NCBI GenBank assembly: GCA_965205055.1
Contig: OZ242030.1
Span: 3,658,001 to 3,722,000, forward strand
Reading direction: 5' to 3'
Origin: CBDBBY01 sp965205055
Lineage (GTDB): Bacteria > Pseudomonadota > Alphaproteobacteria > Rhodobacterales > Rhodobacteraceae
DNA length: 64,000 nt
This document shows positions 51,525 to 60,640 of the stretch, in pieces. Position numbers and translations under genes: made by a program. Positions within the stretch are counted from its first letter, which is position 1; each line of letters opens with the position of its first letter. The notes beneath the pieces are model-generated. The model searched no databases. It saw only the letters and a program-made list of their open reading frames with translations, and had not been told where the DNA came from.

Positions 51525-53063
51525 ATGTCGGAATTAGGCGCCAAGCCAGCCAAGCGCCGCGGCCGCGGCGCGCGTCGGGTGGACCGAACATCGACCGTAT
51601 TGCGGTTTTTGCCCGAAACCGATCGCGGCATTCCCTATGTTGACCTATTGTCGCCCGAGCAGGTGGAGCGGGTCCACCGCGAAACTGCGAAACTGCTCTG
51701 CGAGAAAGGAATCGAGTTTCGGGACGACGAGTCCGCAAATCTGTGGAAAAAGGCCGGCGCCGATGTTCAGGGGCATCGGGTGCGGATTGACGAAGCGCTG
51801 CTGATGCAGCTTCTGTCGACCGCGCCGGAGCAGTACAGGATGGTCGCGCGCAACCCGTCCCGCACCGTTGCCTTGGGCAGGCGCAAGCAAATCCTGACTC
51901 CTGCATACGGCGCGCCCAACGTGCTCGATCTGGATGGCGTCCGGCGCAATCCGACCATCTCGGATTTCCACGATTTCGTGAAGCTCGCCCATATGTCCCC
52001 GGGCATGCAGATGTCCGGCGGCGTGGTTTGCGAGCCGATGGACATACCTGTGCCCAAGCGCCATTTGCACATGGTCTACAGCTTGATCCGCCATTCCGAC
52101 AAACCGTTCATGGGCATGGTCACAGCCCGGGAGCGCGCCGCAGATACGGTTCGAATGGCGGAGATCGTGTTCGGCGAAGAGTTCGTGCGACAAAACACGG
52201 TGTTGACGTCGCTCGCGAATTGCAACTCGCCTTTTGTGTGGGACCAAACCATGCTGGATGCGACCAAGACCTATGCAGCGGCCAATCAAGCGGTTCTGTT
52301 CACCCCTTTTGTCCTGAGCGGCGCGAGCACCCCGGCCAGCACCATCGGCTCGCTGGTGCAGATCAATGCCGAAGCCTTGGCCGGCATCGCTTTTTCCCAG
52401 ATCGTTCGACCCGGAGCCCCCGGCGTGTACGGCCAGTGGATCGGGGCCGTGTCGATGAAATCCGGCGCGCCGATGGCGGGGACGCCGGAGATCGATCACA
52501 TCAATCTGCTGGTCGGGCAGATGGCCCGCCATTACAAGCTGCCCTGGCGATGCAGCGGGGCATGCACAAGCTCGAAAATCTTGGATGCGCAGGCCGGATA
52601 CGAGACCGCCCGCAACCTCTACGGCGCAGCTTTGGCCGGAGCCAACTTCATCCTTTCAACCGCGGGATACCTTGAAGGCGCCCTGTGCCAGGGCTTCGCC
52701 AAATTCGTGATTGATGCCGAGCAGGCCGAGCTGACGCACAAATTCCTGCGCGGGATAGATTTCTCCGAGCTCGACGGAGCCCTGTCGGCGATGGCCGAGG
52801 TGGAGCCCGGCGGGCATTATCTCGGCACCAAGCACACTCTGGAGAATTTCGAGCGCGCCTTCGTCATCCCTGAACTGATGCACCATGACAGCTTTGAGCA
52901 GTGGGAGGCGGAAGGCCGGCAGGACGCGAACGACCGGGCGGTTGCGAAAGCGCGCAAGATGCTTGCCGAGTATGAATCTCCGCCGCTGGACGCGGCCATA
53001 GACGAGGAGCTGCGGGAATTCATTGCGCGGCGGGAACGCGAGATCGGCGATGCCACGCTATAG
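51525..53063 (+). CDS. MttB/trimethylamine methyltransferase-family protein (non-pyrrolysine)
   Basis: 512 residues from ATG 51525, which follows GAGGA at 6 bases. It has the MttB family pattern, with a Lys/Arg-rich start, 'FLPETDRGIPYVDLLSPEQV', 'RIDEALLMQLLSTAPEQY' and 'YGAPNVLDLDGVRRNPTISD', and a TIM-barrel core including 'LTSLANCNSPFVWDQTMLDA'. There is no in-frame TAG where archaeal MttB uses pyrrolysine, so it belongs to the large bacterial group known to demethylate betaines or related N-methyl compounds and pass methyl to a corrinoid protein. No corrinoid-protein gene is next to it. It ends the six-gene operon and suggests the substrate is N-methylated. Confidence 0.88.
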   Translation: MSELGAKPAKRRGRGARRVDRTSTVLRFLPETDRGIPYVDLLSPEQVERVHRETAKLLCEKGIEFRDDESANLWKKAGADVQGHRVRIDEALLMQLLSTAPEQYRMVARNPSRTVALGRRKQILTPAYGAPNVLDLDGVRRNPTISDFHDFVKLAHMSPGMQMSGGVVCEPMDIPVPKRHLHMVYSLIRHSDKPFMGMVTARERAADTVRMAEIVFGEEFVRQNTVLTSLANCNSPFVWDQTMLDATKTYAAANQAVLFTPFVLSGASTPASTIGSLVQINAEALAGIAFSQIVRPGAPGVYGQWIGAVSMKSGAPMAGTPEIDHINLLVGQMARHYKLPWRCSGACTSSKILDAQAGYETARNLYGAALAGANFILSTAGYLEGALCQGFAKFVIDAEQAELTHKFLRGIDFSELDGALSAMAEVEPGGHYLGTKHTLENFERAFVIPELMHHDSFEQWEAEGRQDANDRAVAKARKMLAEYESPPLDAAIDEELREFIARREREIGDATL

Positions 53064-53144
53064 CCGCGCTCGGGCCTGGCCGCGGCCGGTTCGGTTTCGC
53101 CCCGCATTTGTTGGCATTTCCAGAGAAACGGGTAGGTGAACACG

Positions 53145-53423
53145 TCACCGGCGACGGGTCTGCGCATCCCGTTCACCACTGTTCGCCAAGTCTTGCTCCA
53201 AAGCCGCGATCATCATGGCCTTCAGTTCTGCGGGCATATCGTCAAGAGTGTGTGCTTGCTGGTCCGATCCGCCCGTCAAGGCCTCGTAGCGTTCGAGGCT
53301 CATCAGCACGAAGCGGGGCTTGCGGTGCTTGGTGATGGCCACCGGGGCGCGGCTGGCCGCATCGAGAATGTCGCCGGTCTTGCGGACCAGATCAGCGGCG
53401 GGGAAGCTTTGAATGCCAGACAT
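53145..53423 (-). CDS. Phd/YefM-family antitoxin, orphan
   Basis: 92 residues with the Phd/YefM fold: 'FPAADLVRKTGDILDAASRA' (DNA-binding N-terminus) and 'PVAITKHRKPRFVLMSLERY' (the 'VxIxRxGKPxAVL' strand-helix). The C-terminal, toxin-binding part is shorter and Met/Ala-rich. No RelE, Doc or PIN toxin gene lies on either side: downstream it converges on the MttB-like gene and upstream the region is empty. It is therefore an orphan antitoxin or a regulator. Confidence 0.8.
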   Translation of the reverse strand: MSGIQSFPAADLVRKTGDILDAASRAPVAITKHRKPRFVLMSLERYEALTGGSDQQAHTLDDMPAELKAMMIAALEQDLANSGERDAQTRRR

Positions 53424-54019
53424 GGGAAACTCCTATTGTTCGCAATATGCGCATTTTGAGAATATTCCCAAGAGCTATCGCTTTATCCAATTTTCGCAAA
53501 TTCGATCAGATTTCGGATTCCGGCAGGCAGTAGGCGGCCGGGATGGACGACGAACATGTCCCTTGGCAAGGGCCGTTCGCCTTTGATTTCGAGTGGGCGC
53601 AAATTGTCTGCCACCATGGTTGAAGTGTCAACAGGCGTCCAAATCTGCCCTCACCGGCGAGGAGGTTTTTTCCGGTGGGCAAGGCTGGAGGGTCGTTTTT
53701 GGGCGTGGAAGAGCCGGAGTTTTTTTGGGGTGCCGGGCAGAGGTCGGTGGCACCCAATGTTCAGGGAGGCGGTTTTCGATTCGATCTCCGCGCTGAAGTC
53801 GATCGAAATCCGGAAGCCGGCGAAGTGTCCGCTGACGCCGAACGTCCCGGTTCCGGACGCGGTCGCCGGATATATTGACCCCAGTCCGCTTGTATCCGCC
53901 CTGCGCCGCCGCCCGGGTGTCCGGGCGCGGCTGTTGCGGGCCGCCCGAGCAAGCATTGTTGACATTGCCGCAGCGATTTGGTTGAAATTGGATTTCATTA
54001 TTCCAATTTGCGTGGAAAA
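53424..54019. other. Intergenic region with no supported gene
   Basis: About 600 bases. G-rich and T-rich runs (for example around 53660-53740) generate open frames on both strands, but none has recognisable content or a ribosome binding site. It holds the promoter of the antitoxin at its left end and that of the ATPase gene near 53970-54015, where the sequence becomes AT-rich. Confidence 0.45.
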
Positions 54020-55189
54020 ATGGAACTTTTAAGTCGATTCTTCCGGATGCCCGAACATAGCTGCTTCATCTTCGGACCGCGAGGCACAGGGAAGTCCACT
54101 TGGCTGAAAAGCGAGTTGCCCGATTCGCTCTATCTGGATTTGCTTGAGCCCGGCATGCACCGCAGATTGGAGGCCCGGCCCGAGCGGCTGCGGGAGCTGA
54201 TCGCGGGAATGCCGGAAAGGCAGGAAGGTAAAACAAGTACGGTCGTCATCGACGAAATCCAGCGAATTCCGGAGCTGCTCGACGTGGTGCACGCCATTCT
54301 CGAGGAGCCGATGCCGCCGCGATTCGTGCTGGCGGGATCAAGCGCCCGAAAGTTCCGACGCGGAGGCGTCAATCTGCTCGGCGGACGGGCGGCGCATCGC
54401 ACGATGCATCCGTTCATGGCCGCCGAGATGCCCGGGTTCGAGCTTGCCCGGGCATTGGAAATAGGAATGCTTCCATTGGCGGCAAGCGCGCGCGACCCGA
54501 ACGCGGTTCTGGATGCGTATGCCGGACTTTATCTCGAACAGGAGGTGAGAGCGGAAGGCCTGACCCGGAACGTCGGCGCGTTCGCAAGATTTCTGGAAGC
54601 GATCGCCTTTTCCCACGGCTCCCTTCTGAACGTCTCGTCGGTTGCGAGGGAATGCGAGGTCGAGCGAAAGGTCGTCGCCGGATACGTCGGCATCCTTGAG
54701 GATCTCCTGCTGTCATTTCGGCTGCCGGTGTTCCGCAAGCGAGCGAAGCGCGCGACCGTAAGGCACGAGAAGTTCTACTTGTTCGACGCAGGCGTGTTCC
54801 GGTCGCTTCGGCCCAAGGGGCCTCTCGACCGTCCCGAAGAGATCGGCGGTCAGGCGGTCGAGGGCCTTGTCGCTCAGCATTTGCGAGCATGGGCCGCCTA
54901 TTCCGCGTTCGATGCGAAGATATTCTTCTGGCGGACGCGGGCCGGAGCGGAGGTCGATCTCGTCGTCTACGGAGATTGCGGGCTGCAGGCGATCGAGGTC
55001 AAGAATTCCGCCAGAGTGCGCCCCGAGGATTTGCGCCCGCTGAAAGCCTTTCGCGAGGACTATCCGGAAGCCGAAGCGGCAATTCTGTATCGAGGCCGTG
55101 AACGGTTGCGGTCGGACGGGATCTCATGCCTGCCGCTGGAGGAATTCCTAAGGAGCGTCGTTCCCGACCGCGCGCTTCTCTCTCGCTGA
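54020..55189 (+). CDS. AAA-type ATPase with DUF4143 domain
   Basis: 389 residues from ATG 54020; an open frame starts earlier (53978) but without family sequence. Walker A is 'IFGPRGTGKSTWLKSEL' (residues 19-26), and the Walker B-like stretch is 'STVVIDEIQRIPELLDVVHA', typical of the AAA_14/DUF4143 group. The C-terminal DUF4143 part has 'FFWRTRAGAEVDLVVYG' and 'LQAIEVKNS', a D...ExK arrangement of the PD-(D/E)XK nuclease fold. The group is common in bacteria and archaea, with no settled function; some are linked to toxin-antitoxin or defence loci. It is monocistronic. Confidence 0.85.
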   Translation: MELLSRFFRMPEHSCFIFGPRGTGKSTWLKSELPDSLYLDLLEPGMHRRLEARPERLRELIAGMPERQEGKTSTVVIDEIQRIPELLDVVHAILEEPMPPRFVLAGSSARKFRRGGVNLLGGRAAHRTMHPFMAAEMPGFELARALEIGMLPLAASARDPNAVLDAYAGLYLEQEVRAEGLTRNVGAFARFLEAIAFSHGSLLNVSSVARECEVERKVVAGYVGILEDLLLSFRLPVFRKRAKRATVRHEKFYLFDAGVFRSLRPKGPLDRPEEIGGQAVEGLVAQHLRAWAAYSAFDAKIFFWRTRAGAEVDLVVYGDCGLQAIEVKNSARVRPEDLRPLKAFREDYPEAEAAILYRGRERLRSDGISCLPLEEFLRSVVPDRALLSR

Positions 55190-55613
55190 ATCCGCACGCT
55201 CGTTGACCGTGGGTTCGTAGAACCGGAAACCCTCTCCGCAAGACCTCATCAGCTTGCGCGACAGGGCATCCGCCTCGCGGACCGCGGCCTTCGCGACGCT
55301 GGCTTGAGTTCCTCGCCTTCCAAGCGCGATAGGGAATCGCTCGTTCAAGGATTTGTGGAGATGAGCGCCGGAGGGCGATTCGCTGCGTCCGTTGATCGAA
55401 TCCCGCCGATCCGAGATTCTTGCCCCGCACGCCGTCACGGCTTGAAAGGCGTCCGCGTGTGTTGGCCGAATTTTGTTCGGAGAGGATGACGCCCGAAAGA
55501 ACCTCAGTTTCTCCGCCGGGCAGCTTCATCCGGAACCGGGTCGACGCACGCAGCGGCCAGCCGAGCAATGCCTTGCATGGCAGGCCGCAGCCCCTACTCG
55601 TTGATCGCGTCCG
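55190..55613. other. Intergenic region with no supported gene
   Basis: About 420 GC-rich bases between the DUF4143 gene and the convergent aminotransferase. A 96-codon frame on the minus strand (55148-55438) overlaps the end of the ATPase gene and has no recognisable family; it is left out as unsupported. Confidence 0.4.
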
Positions 55614-56534
55614 TCATGAAGACCGGGTGTTTTGTTCCACGAGTGCCTTGTACAGGTTGCGGATGCATTGGGTCATCGGCCGCTCGCCGGTTCCGATTGG
55701 CTTGCCGTCGATCTTGGCCACCGGGGTTTGTGCGCCGAATGTGCCGGTCAGGAACGCCTCATCAGCGCCGTACGCTTCGTAGAGCGAGTAGTTCTTTTCG
55801 AACACGGGGATGCCGTTGGCGCGGCAGAGGTCGATCACCTTCTGTCGCGTTACCCCTTTCATGCAGTAGTCGCCAGTCGAGGTCCACACCTCGCCGCGCC
55901 GCACGATGAAGAAGTTGCAGGCGTTCGTCGTGTTAACGAAGCCATGCGGGTCGAGCATCAGGGCTTCGTCCGCGCCCGCCTGTTCGGCCTGCAGGCAGGC
56001 AATGACGCAGTTGAGTTTGGAATGACTGTTGTACTTGGCATCCTGGCTCATCGGCAGTCCGCGCACCTGCGGGACGGTGGCAAGCCGAATGCCCCGAGAC
56101 AGAAGGCTTTCGACCGGTCTGGAGTGCTCGATGATCGCTACGATGGTGGGGCCGAAACGCGACAGTCCCGGGTGCTGGAAGGGCTTGACCTTGCGGCCGC
56201 GGGTGACCATCAGGCGACAATGGGCCTCATTCGTCATTCCGTTCGCCGCTGCGGTCCGGTCAAGGATGGCGCGGATGTCCCCGGGCCCCATCCCGAGATC
56301 GATGGATACCGATTTCAGCGAGTTGAAAAGACGGTCCATGTGTTCGTCGAAGAACGCCCACCGACCATTATGGAGCCGTAGACCTTCCCACATCCCGTCG
56401 CCCAGCATGAAGCCGCTGTCATAGACCGAGACCGTGGCCTCGGCCTTGGGCACCAGATCGCCGTTGACATAGATAAGAAGGTCGTCGTTGCGGGTGTCCG
56501 CCTCGGCGTCATGCGTCGAATGGCTGTCGGTCAT
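55614..56534 (-). CDS. Class IV PLP aminotransferase (D-amino acid/branched-chain type)
   Basis: 306 residues. Class IV features are 'VYDSGFMLGDGMWEGLRLHN' near the N-terminus, the PLP lysine in 'YNSHSKLNCVIACLQ' (Lys173), 'ADEALMLDPHGFVNTTNACN' with the cofactor-binding stretch, and 'ADEAFLTGTFGAQTPVAKID'. It transaminates a D- or branched-chain amino acid with a 2-keto acid in the cytoplasm. It is 3 bases after the AapP stop and is the last gene of the amino-acid transport operon, so it probably begins catabolism of the imported amino acid. Confidence 0.88.
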   Translation of the reverse strand: MTDSHSTHDAEADTRNDDLLIYVNGDLVPKAEATVSVYDSGFMLGDGMWEGLRLHNGRWAFFDEHMDRLFNSLKSVSIDLGMGPGDIRAILDRTAAANGMTNEAHCRLMVTRGRKVKPFQHPGLSRFGPTIVAIIEHSRPVESLLSRGIRLATVPQVRGLPMSQDAKYNSHSKLNCVIACLQAEQAGADEALMLDPHGFVNTTNACNFFIVRRGEVWTSTGDYCMKGVTRQKVIDLCRANGIPVFEKNYSLYEAYGADEAFLTGTFGAQTPVAKIDGKPIGTGERPMTQCIRNLYKALVEQNTRSS

Positions 56535-56537
56535 TTC

Positions 56538-57278
56538 TCAATGCCCCAGGATTTGGCCAAGGAATGCGCGGGTGCGGTCCTGCTGCGGGTTCTCGAAGAA
56601 TTCTTCGGGACCGTCCATCTCGACGATCTCGCCGTCGGCCATGAAGACCACCCGATCCGCCACCTGCCGCGCGAAGCCCATTTCGTGGGTCACGCAGATC
56701 ATCGTCATGCCCTCTCCGGCGAGGTTCACCATCACGTCCAGCACTTCCGAGATCATCTCCGGATCCAGCGCCGACGTCGGCTCGTCGAACAGCATGATCT
56801 TGGGCTTCATGCAGAGTGCGCGGGCGATGGCGACGCGCTGCTGCTGTCCGCCCGAGAGCTGGCCCGGATACTTGTCGGACTGCTCGGGAATCTTGACCTT
56901 CGTCAGAAATTCCATCGCGACCGTCTCGGCCTCGTCCCGCGCCTGCTTGCGCACCAGCATCGGCGCCAAAACGCAGTTTTCAAGAATCGTCATATGCGGA
57001 AACAAGTTGAATTGCTGAAACACCATGCCGGTCTCGCGCCTTATTTCATCGATATTGCTGAGATTGTCGTCGAGTTCGATGCCCAGCACGTTGACGGATC
57101 CGCTCTGGAACTCCTCCAGCCTGTTTATGCATCGGATCAGCGTGGACTTGCCCGACCCGGAGGGGCCGCAGACGATGACCTTCTCGCCCGCGCCGACCTC
57201 GAGGTCGATGCTCTTCAAAGCATGAAACGAGCCGTAATACTTGTCCATGCCGACGATGCGGACGGCGGTTTCAGTCAT
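56538..57278 (-). CDS. aapP: Amino-acid ABC transporter ATP-binding protein (AapP/GlnQ type)
   Basis: 246 residues. Walker A is 'VCGPSGSGKSTLIRCIN', the signature is 'LSGGQQQRVAIARALCMKPK', and Walker B is 'IMLFDEPTSALDPEM', followed by 'ICVTHEMGFARQVADRVVFM', all canonical for polar amino-acid importers. It follows the AapM-type permease by 9 bases. It hydrolyses ATP to drive uptake with the AapQ/AapM pair. Confidence 0.92.
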   Translation of the reverse strand: MTETAVRIVGMDKYYGSFHALKSIDLEVGAGEKVIVCGPSGSGKSTLIRCINRLEEFQSGSVNVLGIELDDNLSNIDEIRRETGMVFQQFNLFPHMTILENCVLAPMLVRKQARDEAETVAMEFLTKVKIPEQSDKYPGQLSGGQQQRVAIARALCMKPKIMLFDEPTSALDPEMISEVLDVMVNLAGEGMTMICVTHEMGFARQVADRVVFMADGEIVEMDGPEEFFENPQQDRTRAFLGQILGH

Positions 57279-57287
57279 GGGGTCCTC

Positions 57288-58283
57288 CTATCGCGCGGGC
57301 GCGGCCATGCGGCTTTCGAGATAAGCGCCGTATCGGCTGAGCGCGAAAACGAAGACGAAATAAATGAGTGCAACAAAGCAGTAGACCTCGATATGGGCGA
57401 AATTCCATTCGGAGGTGCCGTAGGCGGCGTTGCCCGAGGCAAGGATTTCAAAGAAGCCAATGATGACAATAAGCGAAGTTTCCTTGAAGGTGATGACAAG
57501 CTGGTTGATGGTCGGCGGAAGTGCGTTGAGGAAAGCCTGCGGCAGCACGATGTATCCGATCCGATGCCAATAGCCCATGCCGAGCGCCTTGGCGGCTTCC
57601 TCTTGCCCCGGTGGAAGCGCTTGCATCCCGCCGCGGATGATCTCGGCTTGGTAGCAAGCGAAAAAAAGAGCGTAGCCGACAATCACGAGATAGAGTTTCT
57701 CGGTCGGGATCCATGACGGCAGCACGAAGGGCAGGACCACGGCGAAAGTGAACATGATCGACAGGAGCGGCAGCGAGCGGACCGCGTCGATGATCACTCC
57801 CATAGTGCGGGAGATCCAAGGCAGGTCGGACCGGCGAAGGAGCGCGAAACCTATTGCCGTCGGCATGCCGATCAGCGTTACGCTGGCGAAGACGAAGATC
57901 GTAAGGCTCAGCCCTCCCCAATCCTGCACCGAGACCTCGGCGAGTCCCAGCGTGCCTCCTCGCATCAGAACGTAGAAGGCGACGAACCCGCCGACCCACA
58001 GCCCGGCGAGCCGGCGCGCGGTCCACATCGTCGGCATGCAGGACAGGATGCCCACCAGAACGATGGCGGCGCAAGCCAGCCCCGAACGCCAGTGTTCCTC
58101 GAATGGGTAGAGCCCAAACAGAATCAAACGCCAGCGAGCGTCGATCACGGCCCAACAGGCGCCTCCTGAGCCGCCGCGGACGCACATCTCGCGGTTCTCG
58201 GCCCGCCAGACGGCATGCAGGATGCCCCAATCGACGATATTTCCGATCACCCAGAGCGCCAGCGCGCCGAAGGCCACAGTCAT
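57288..58283 (-). CDS. aapM: Amino-acid ABC transporter permease (AapM type), start uncertain
   Basis: 331 residues if started at ATG 58283. The conserved EAA loop is 'YQAEIIRGGMQALPPGQEEA' and the membrane domain is complete. AapM proteins usually carry a longer cytoplasmic N-terminus. Family-like residues ('TDHAPTLIDRIRTGYFSTRL') continue upstream in frame for 27 codons right back to the TGA of the AapQ gene, with no ATG, GTG or TTG among them. Either translation starts at 58283 without a good ribosome binding site, at a non-standard codon (such as ATC or CTG), or by coupling to the upstream stop. It forms the heteromeric channel with AapQ. Confidence 0.85.
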   Translation of the reverse strand: MTVAFGALALWVIGNIVDWGILHAVWRAENREMCVRGGSGGACWAVIDARWRLILFGLYPFEEHWRSGLACAAIVLVGILSCMPTMWTARRLAGLWVGGFVAFYVLMRGGTLGLAEVSVQDWGGLSLTIFVFASVTLIGMPTAIGFALLRRSDLPWISRTMGVIIDAVRSLPLLSIMFTFAVVLPFVLPSWIPTEKLYLVIVGYALFFACYQAEIIRGGMQALPPGQEEAAKALGMGYWHRIGYIVLPQAFLNALPPTINQLVITFKETSLIVIIGFFEILASGNAAYGTSEWNFAHIEVYCFVALIYFVFVFALSRYGAYLESRMAAPAR

Positions 58284-58364
58284 AGAGGCATCGAGCCGCG
58301 TCGAGAAATAGCCCGTGCGGATCCGGTCGATCAGTGTCGGTGCGTGATCGGTCTTGGCGATTGT

Positions 58365-59534
58365 TCAGGTCCACAGCTGCGTGCCCTTGAGCTTTATCGC
58401 GTCGTTCACGCGATTGAGCACCCAGGCCAAGGAATAGTTGATGACGAGGAAACCGCCCATCAAGATCGCGATCAGTTCGAGCGTCTGACCCGCTTGGCTG
58501 ATCGAGGTCGAAATGACGAAGAAGAAATCCACGAACCCGACAGCGATGCCGATGGTCGTCGATTTGAAAAGCCAGACATATTGGTTGGTCAGAGTCGGCA
58601 TCACCGAGCGGACCGCCAGCGGCAACCGGATCCGGCTGAAGATTTGCCAAGCAGTCAGACCCAGCCCGCGACCGGCTTCGCTCTGTCCTTTCGGTACGGC
58701 ATTGAAGCCCGCGCGCACGATCTCGCCGATATAGGCGCCGCCGTAGATTGAGATCGCTACAATGCATGCCAGAAGCTCCGGCGAAACACGGATGCCTTGG
58801 CGGAAATTGAGGCCCTTGAGGAAAGCGATGCTCAGCAGCGGCGTGTCGGGAATGCGGCCGCTCCATAAAAGGATGATCGCAAGAACAAGCCAGCCCAGCC
58901 AGATCGCTCGGGCAAACATTGTCTTGCGTTTCTGAGCCATGCGGCGGAAGACATGGCCCGTCGACAACCAAAGCCGAAGACCGAAGGCCGCAACAAGCGT
59001 CAGCGCCGCAATGAAAACCGACAGCCCTGTGACATTTAGGCCCGGCAGATAGATGCCGCGGCTCGACAGAAACGCGATGTCGGCGATGCTCACGGCTTCG
59101 CGCGGCTGCGGCAGAGAGACCAGGATCGCGTACCAAAAAAAGACCTGCAAAAGCATCGGCAGGTTGCGGAAGATCTCCACATATGTTGTGCCGATCAACT
59201 CTGCCATGCGATTGCCCGATACCCGCATGATGCCGATCGCCGTGCCGATGACTGTAGCCAGCGTGAGCGAGATCGCTCCAAGAAAGAGCGAGTTCAGCAG
59301 CCCGACCCAGATGACCTTCAAATAAGTGTCCGATGTTTCGAACGGGATAAGCGAAAAGCTGACGCCCCAGCCCGTCGCCCTTTGCAAGAACGCGAATCCC
59401 GACGTGAGTCCCTGCGCCTCAAGATTGGAGCGGGCGGTCAGGGCGAAGAGGACGATCACAAGCAAGATGCCGCCGACGAAGGCCGCCTGCGCAACGTGAT
59501 CGCGGAAGGGCTTGGACTTAAGGAGTGCGGTCAT
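58365..59534 (-). CDS. aapQ: Amino-acid ABC transporter permease (AapQ type)
   Basis: 389 residues from ATG 59534. It has the long AapQ layout: an N-terminal helix, a periplasmic segment ('FSLIPFETSDTYLKVIWVGL'), then the permease core with 'EIFRNLPMLLQVFFWYAIL' and the EAA loop 'IGEIVRAGFNAVPKGQSEAG'. It transports general L-amino acids (glutamate, aspartate, branched-chain) in rhizobia and relatives. Its TGA stop is in the same frame as the AapM gene. Confidence 0.9.
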   Translation of the reverse strand: MTALLKSKPFRDHVAQAAFVGGILLVIVLFALTARSNLEAQGLTSGFAFLQRATGWGVSFSLIPFETSDTYLKVIWVGLLNSLFLGAISLTLATVIGTAIGIMRVSGNRMAELIGTTYVEIFRNLPMLLQVFFWYAILVSLPQPREAVSIADIAFLSSRGIYLPGLNVTGLSVFIAALTLVAAFGLRLWLSTGHVFRRMAQKRKTMFARAIWLGWLVLAIILLWSGRIPDTPLLSIAFLKGLNFRQGIRVSPELLACIVAISIYGGAYIGEIVRAGFNAVPKGQSEAGRGLGLTAWQIFSRIRLPLAVRSVMPTLTNQYVWLFKSTTIGIAVGFVDFFFVISTSISQAGQTLELIAILMGGFLVINYSLAWVLNRVNDAIKLKGTQLWT

Positions 59535-59595
59535 CGATCCATGTCCGGCGCGCGGCAAGGCCGGGCGAACTTGGCGCCGCCCGGCAAAGAAAAGG

Positions 59596-60612
59596 TCAGT
59601 CGACCATCAGCGGGAAGAACACGCCGCCATTCGTGTAGAGATTGTTCATGGCGCGCGGCAACGCATAGGGTCCGCCGACATTGCGCTCGTAGATCTCGGC
59701 ATAGTTGCCGACCTCTTTGATCAGATTGTAGGCCCAGTCGTCCGAGAGGCCCAAACGCTCGCCATACCCGGGGGTAACGCCCAGGAACTTGCCGATTTGG
59801 GTCGAGGGCGGATCAGCACGAATCTCTTCGACATTGGCTTGTGTGATGCCGTTGATTTCAGCGAAGAACAGAGACGAAATCATCCAGTTCATCACGTCGA
59901 GCCAATCGGGATCGCCTTCGGGAACGATGATGCCTTCAGGTTCCAGCGCGATGACATCCGGCAGGATCACGTGATCTTCCGGATTTTCCGAAGTTGCACG
60001 CGCAGCGGCCAAGGGCGGCGCCAGAAGGGTCAGTCCGTCGCAGCGGCGATTGAAATAGGCGCTGCGCACTTCGTTGCCGTCCTCGAAAACGATGAGCTCG
60101 GCCTCGATGCCGATATTTTCGATATAGGCGGCGAGGAAGCGCTCGGTCGTGGTGCCGGCCGAGACGCAAATCGACCCGCCGTCGAGGTCGGCGACGCGTT
60201 CGGCGCCGATATCGGCGTGAGCCATGACGTGGAAGGACGCAACGAAATAGGGAATTGAATAGGCGAGATTGAGCTCGGTATCACGGCTTTGCGACCAGCC
60301 TGACAGCTTGATGATCACGTCCACATCGCCGGACTGAAGCGCTGGCCAGCGCTGCGCCCAAGAAATGGGCACAATGTCGAGATTCCCATCGGACGTGCCG
60401 AACAAAGCGGCGGCCAGTCCGCGGCAAAAATCGATATCGAACCCGCGCCAATTGCCCTGATCGTCCACCTCGGCAAATCCAAGATAGCTGCCATTGTGGC
60501 CCGAACACAGCAGCGTCCCGCGATCCTTGACGGTATCGAGCCGGCTTTGGGCCTCGGCGGCGCCGGCGGTTATCGCCGTCGCAGCGACGGCGGTCATAAG
60601 AAGGGATTTCAT
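59596..60612 (-). CDS. aapJ: Periplasmic amino-acid-binding protein (AapJ type)
   Basis: 338 residues with a Sec signal peptide ('MTAVAATAITAGAAEAQ', cleavage after residue ~21). The mature part begins 'SRLDTVKDRGTLLCSGHNGS' and has 'GFDIDFCRGLAAALFG', the hallmark of the AapJ/BztA group of general amino-acid binding proteins (~340 residues, larger than the glutamine type). ATG 60612 follows AGGAGA at 5 bases. First gene of the aapJQMP-aminotransferase operon; the divergent GntR gene and its operators lie upstream. Confidence 0.92.
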   Translation of the reverse strand: MKSLLMTAVAATAITAGAAEAQSRLDTVKDRGTLLCSGHNGSYLGFAEVDDQGNWRGFDIDFCRGLAAALFGTSDGNLDIVPISWAQRWPALQSGDVDVIIKLSGWSQSRDTELNLAYSIPYFVASFHVMAHADIGAERVADLDGGSICVSAGTTTERFLAAYIENIGIEAELIVFEDGNEVRSAYFNRRCDGLTLLAPPLAAARATSENPEDHVILPDVIALEPEGIIVPEGDPDWLDVMNWMISSLFFAEINGITQANVEEIRADPPSTQIGKFLGVTPGYGERLGLSDDWAYNLIKEVGNYAEIYERNVGGPYALPRAMNNLYTNGGVFFPLMVD

Positions 60613-60640
60613 GTTGGTCTCCTAAAATGAACATGATTTG

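Noticed and set aside
51525..53063. Pyrrolysine-containing MttB
   Set aside because: The frame has no internal TAG and no pyrrolysine machinery is nearby, so it belongs to the non-pyrrolysine group.
53506..54032. Small genes between the antitoxin and the DUF4143 ATPase
   Set aside because: Open frames on both strands arise from GC-rich sequence; none has a ribosome binding site or recognisable content.
55148..55438. 96-codon minus-strand frame
   Set aside because: It overlaps the end of the DUF4143 gene, and has no recognisable family; it could be real but is unsupported.
57448..59136. 562-codon open frame on the minus strand
   Set aside because: It lies in a different frame across the two Aap permease genes; it is Arg-rich and without domain content.
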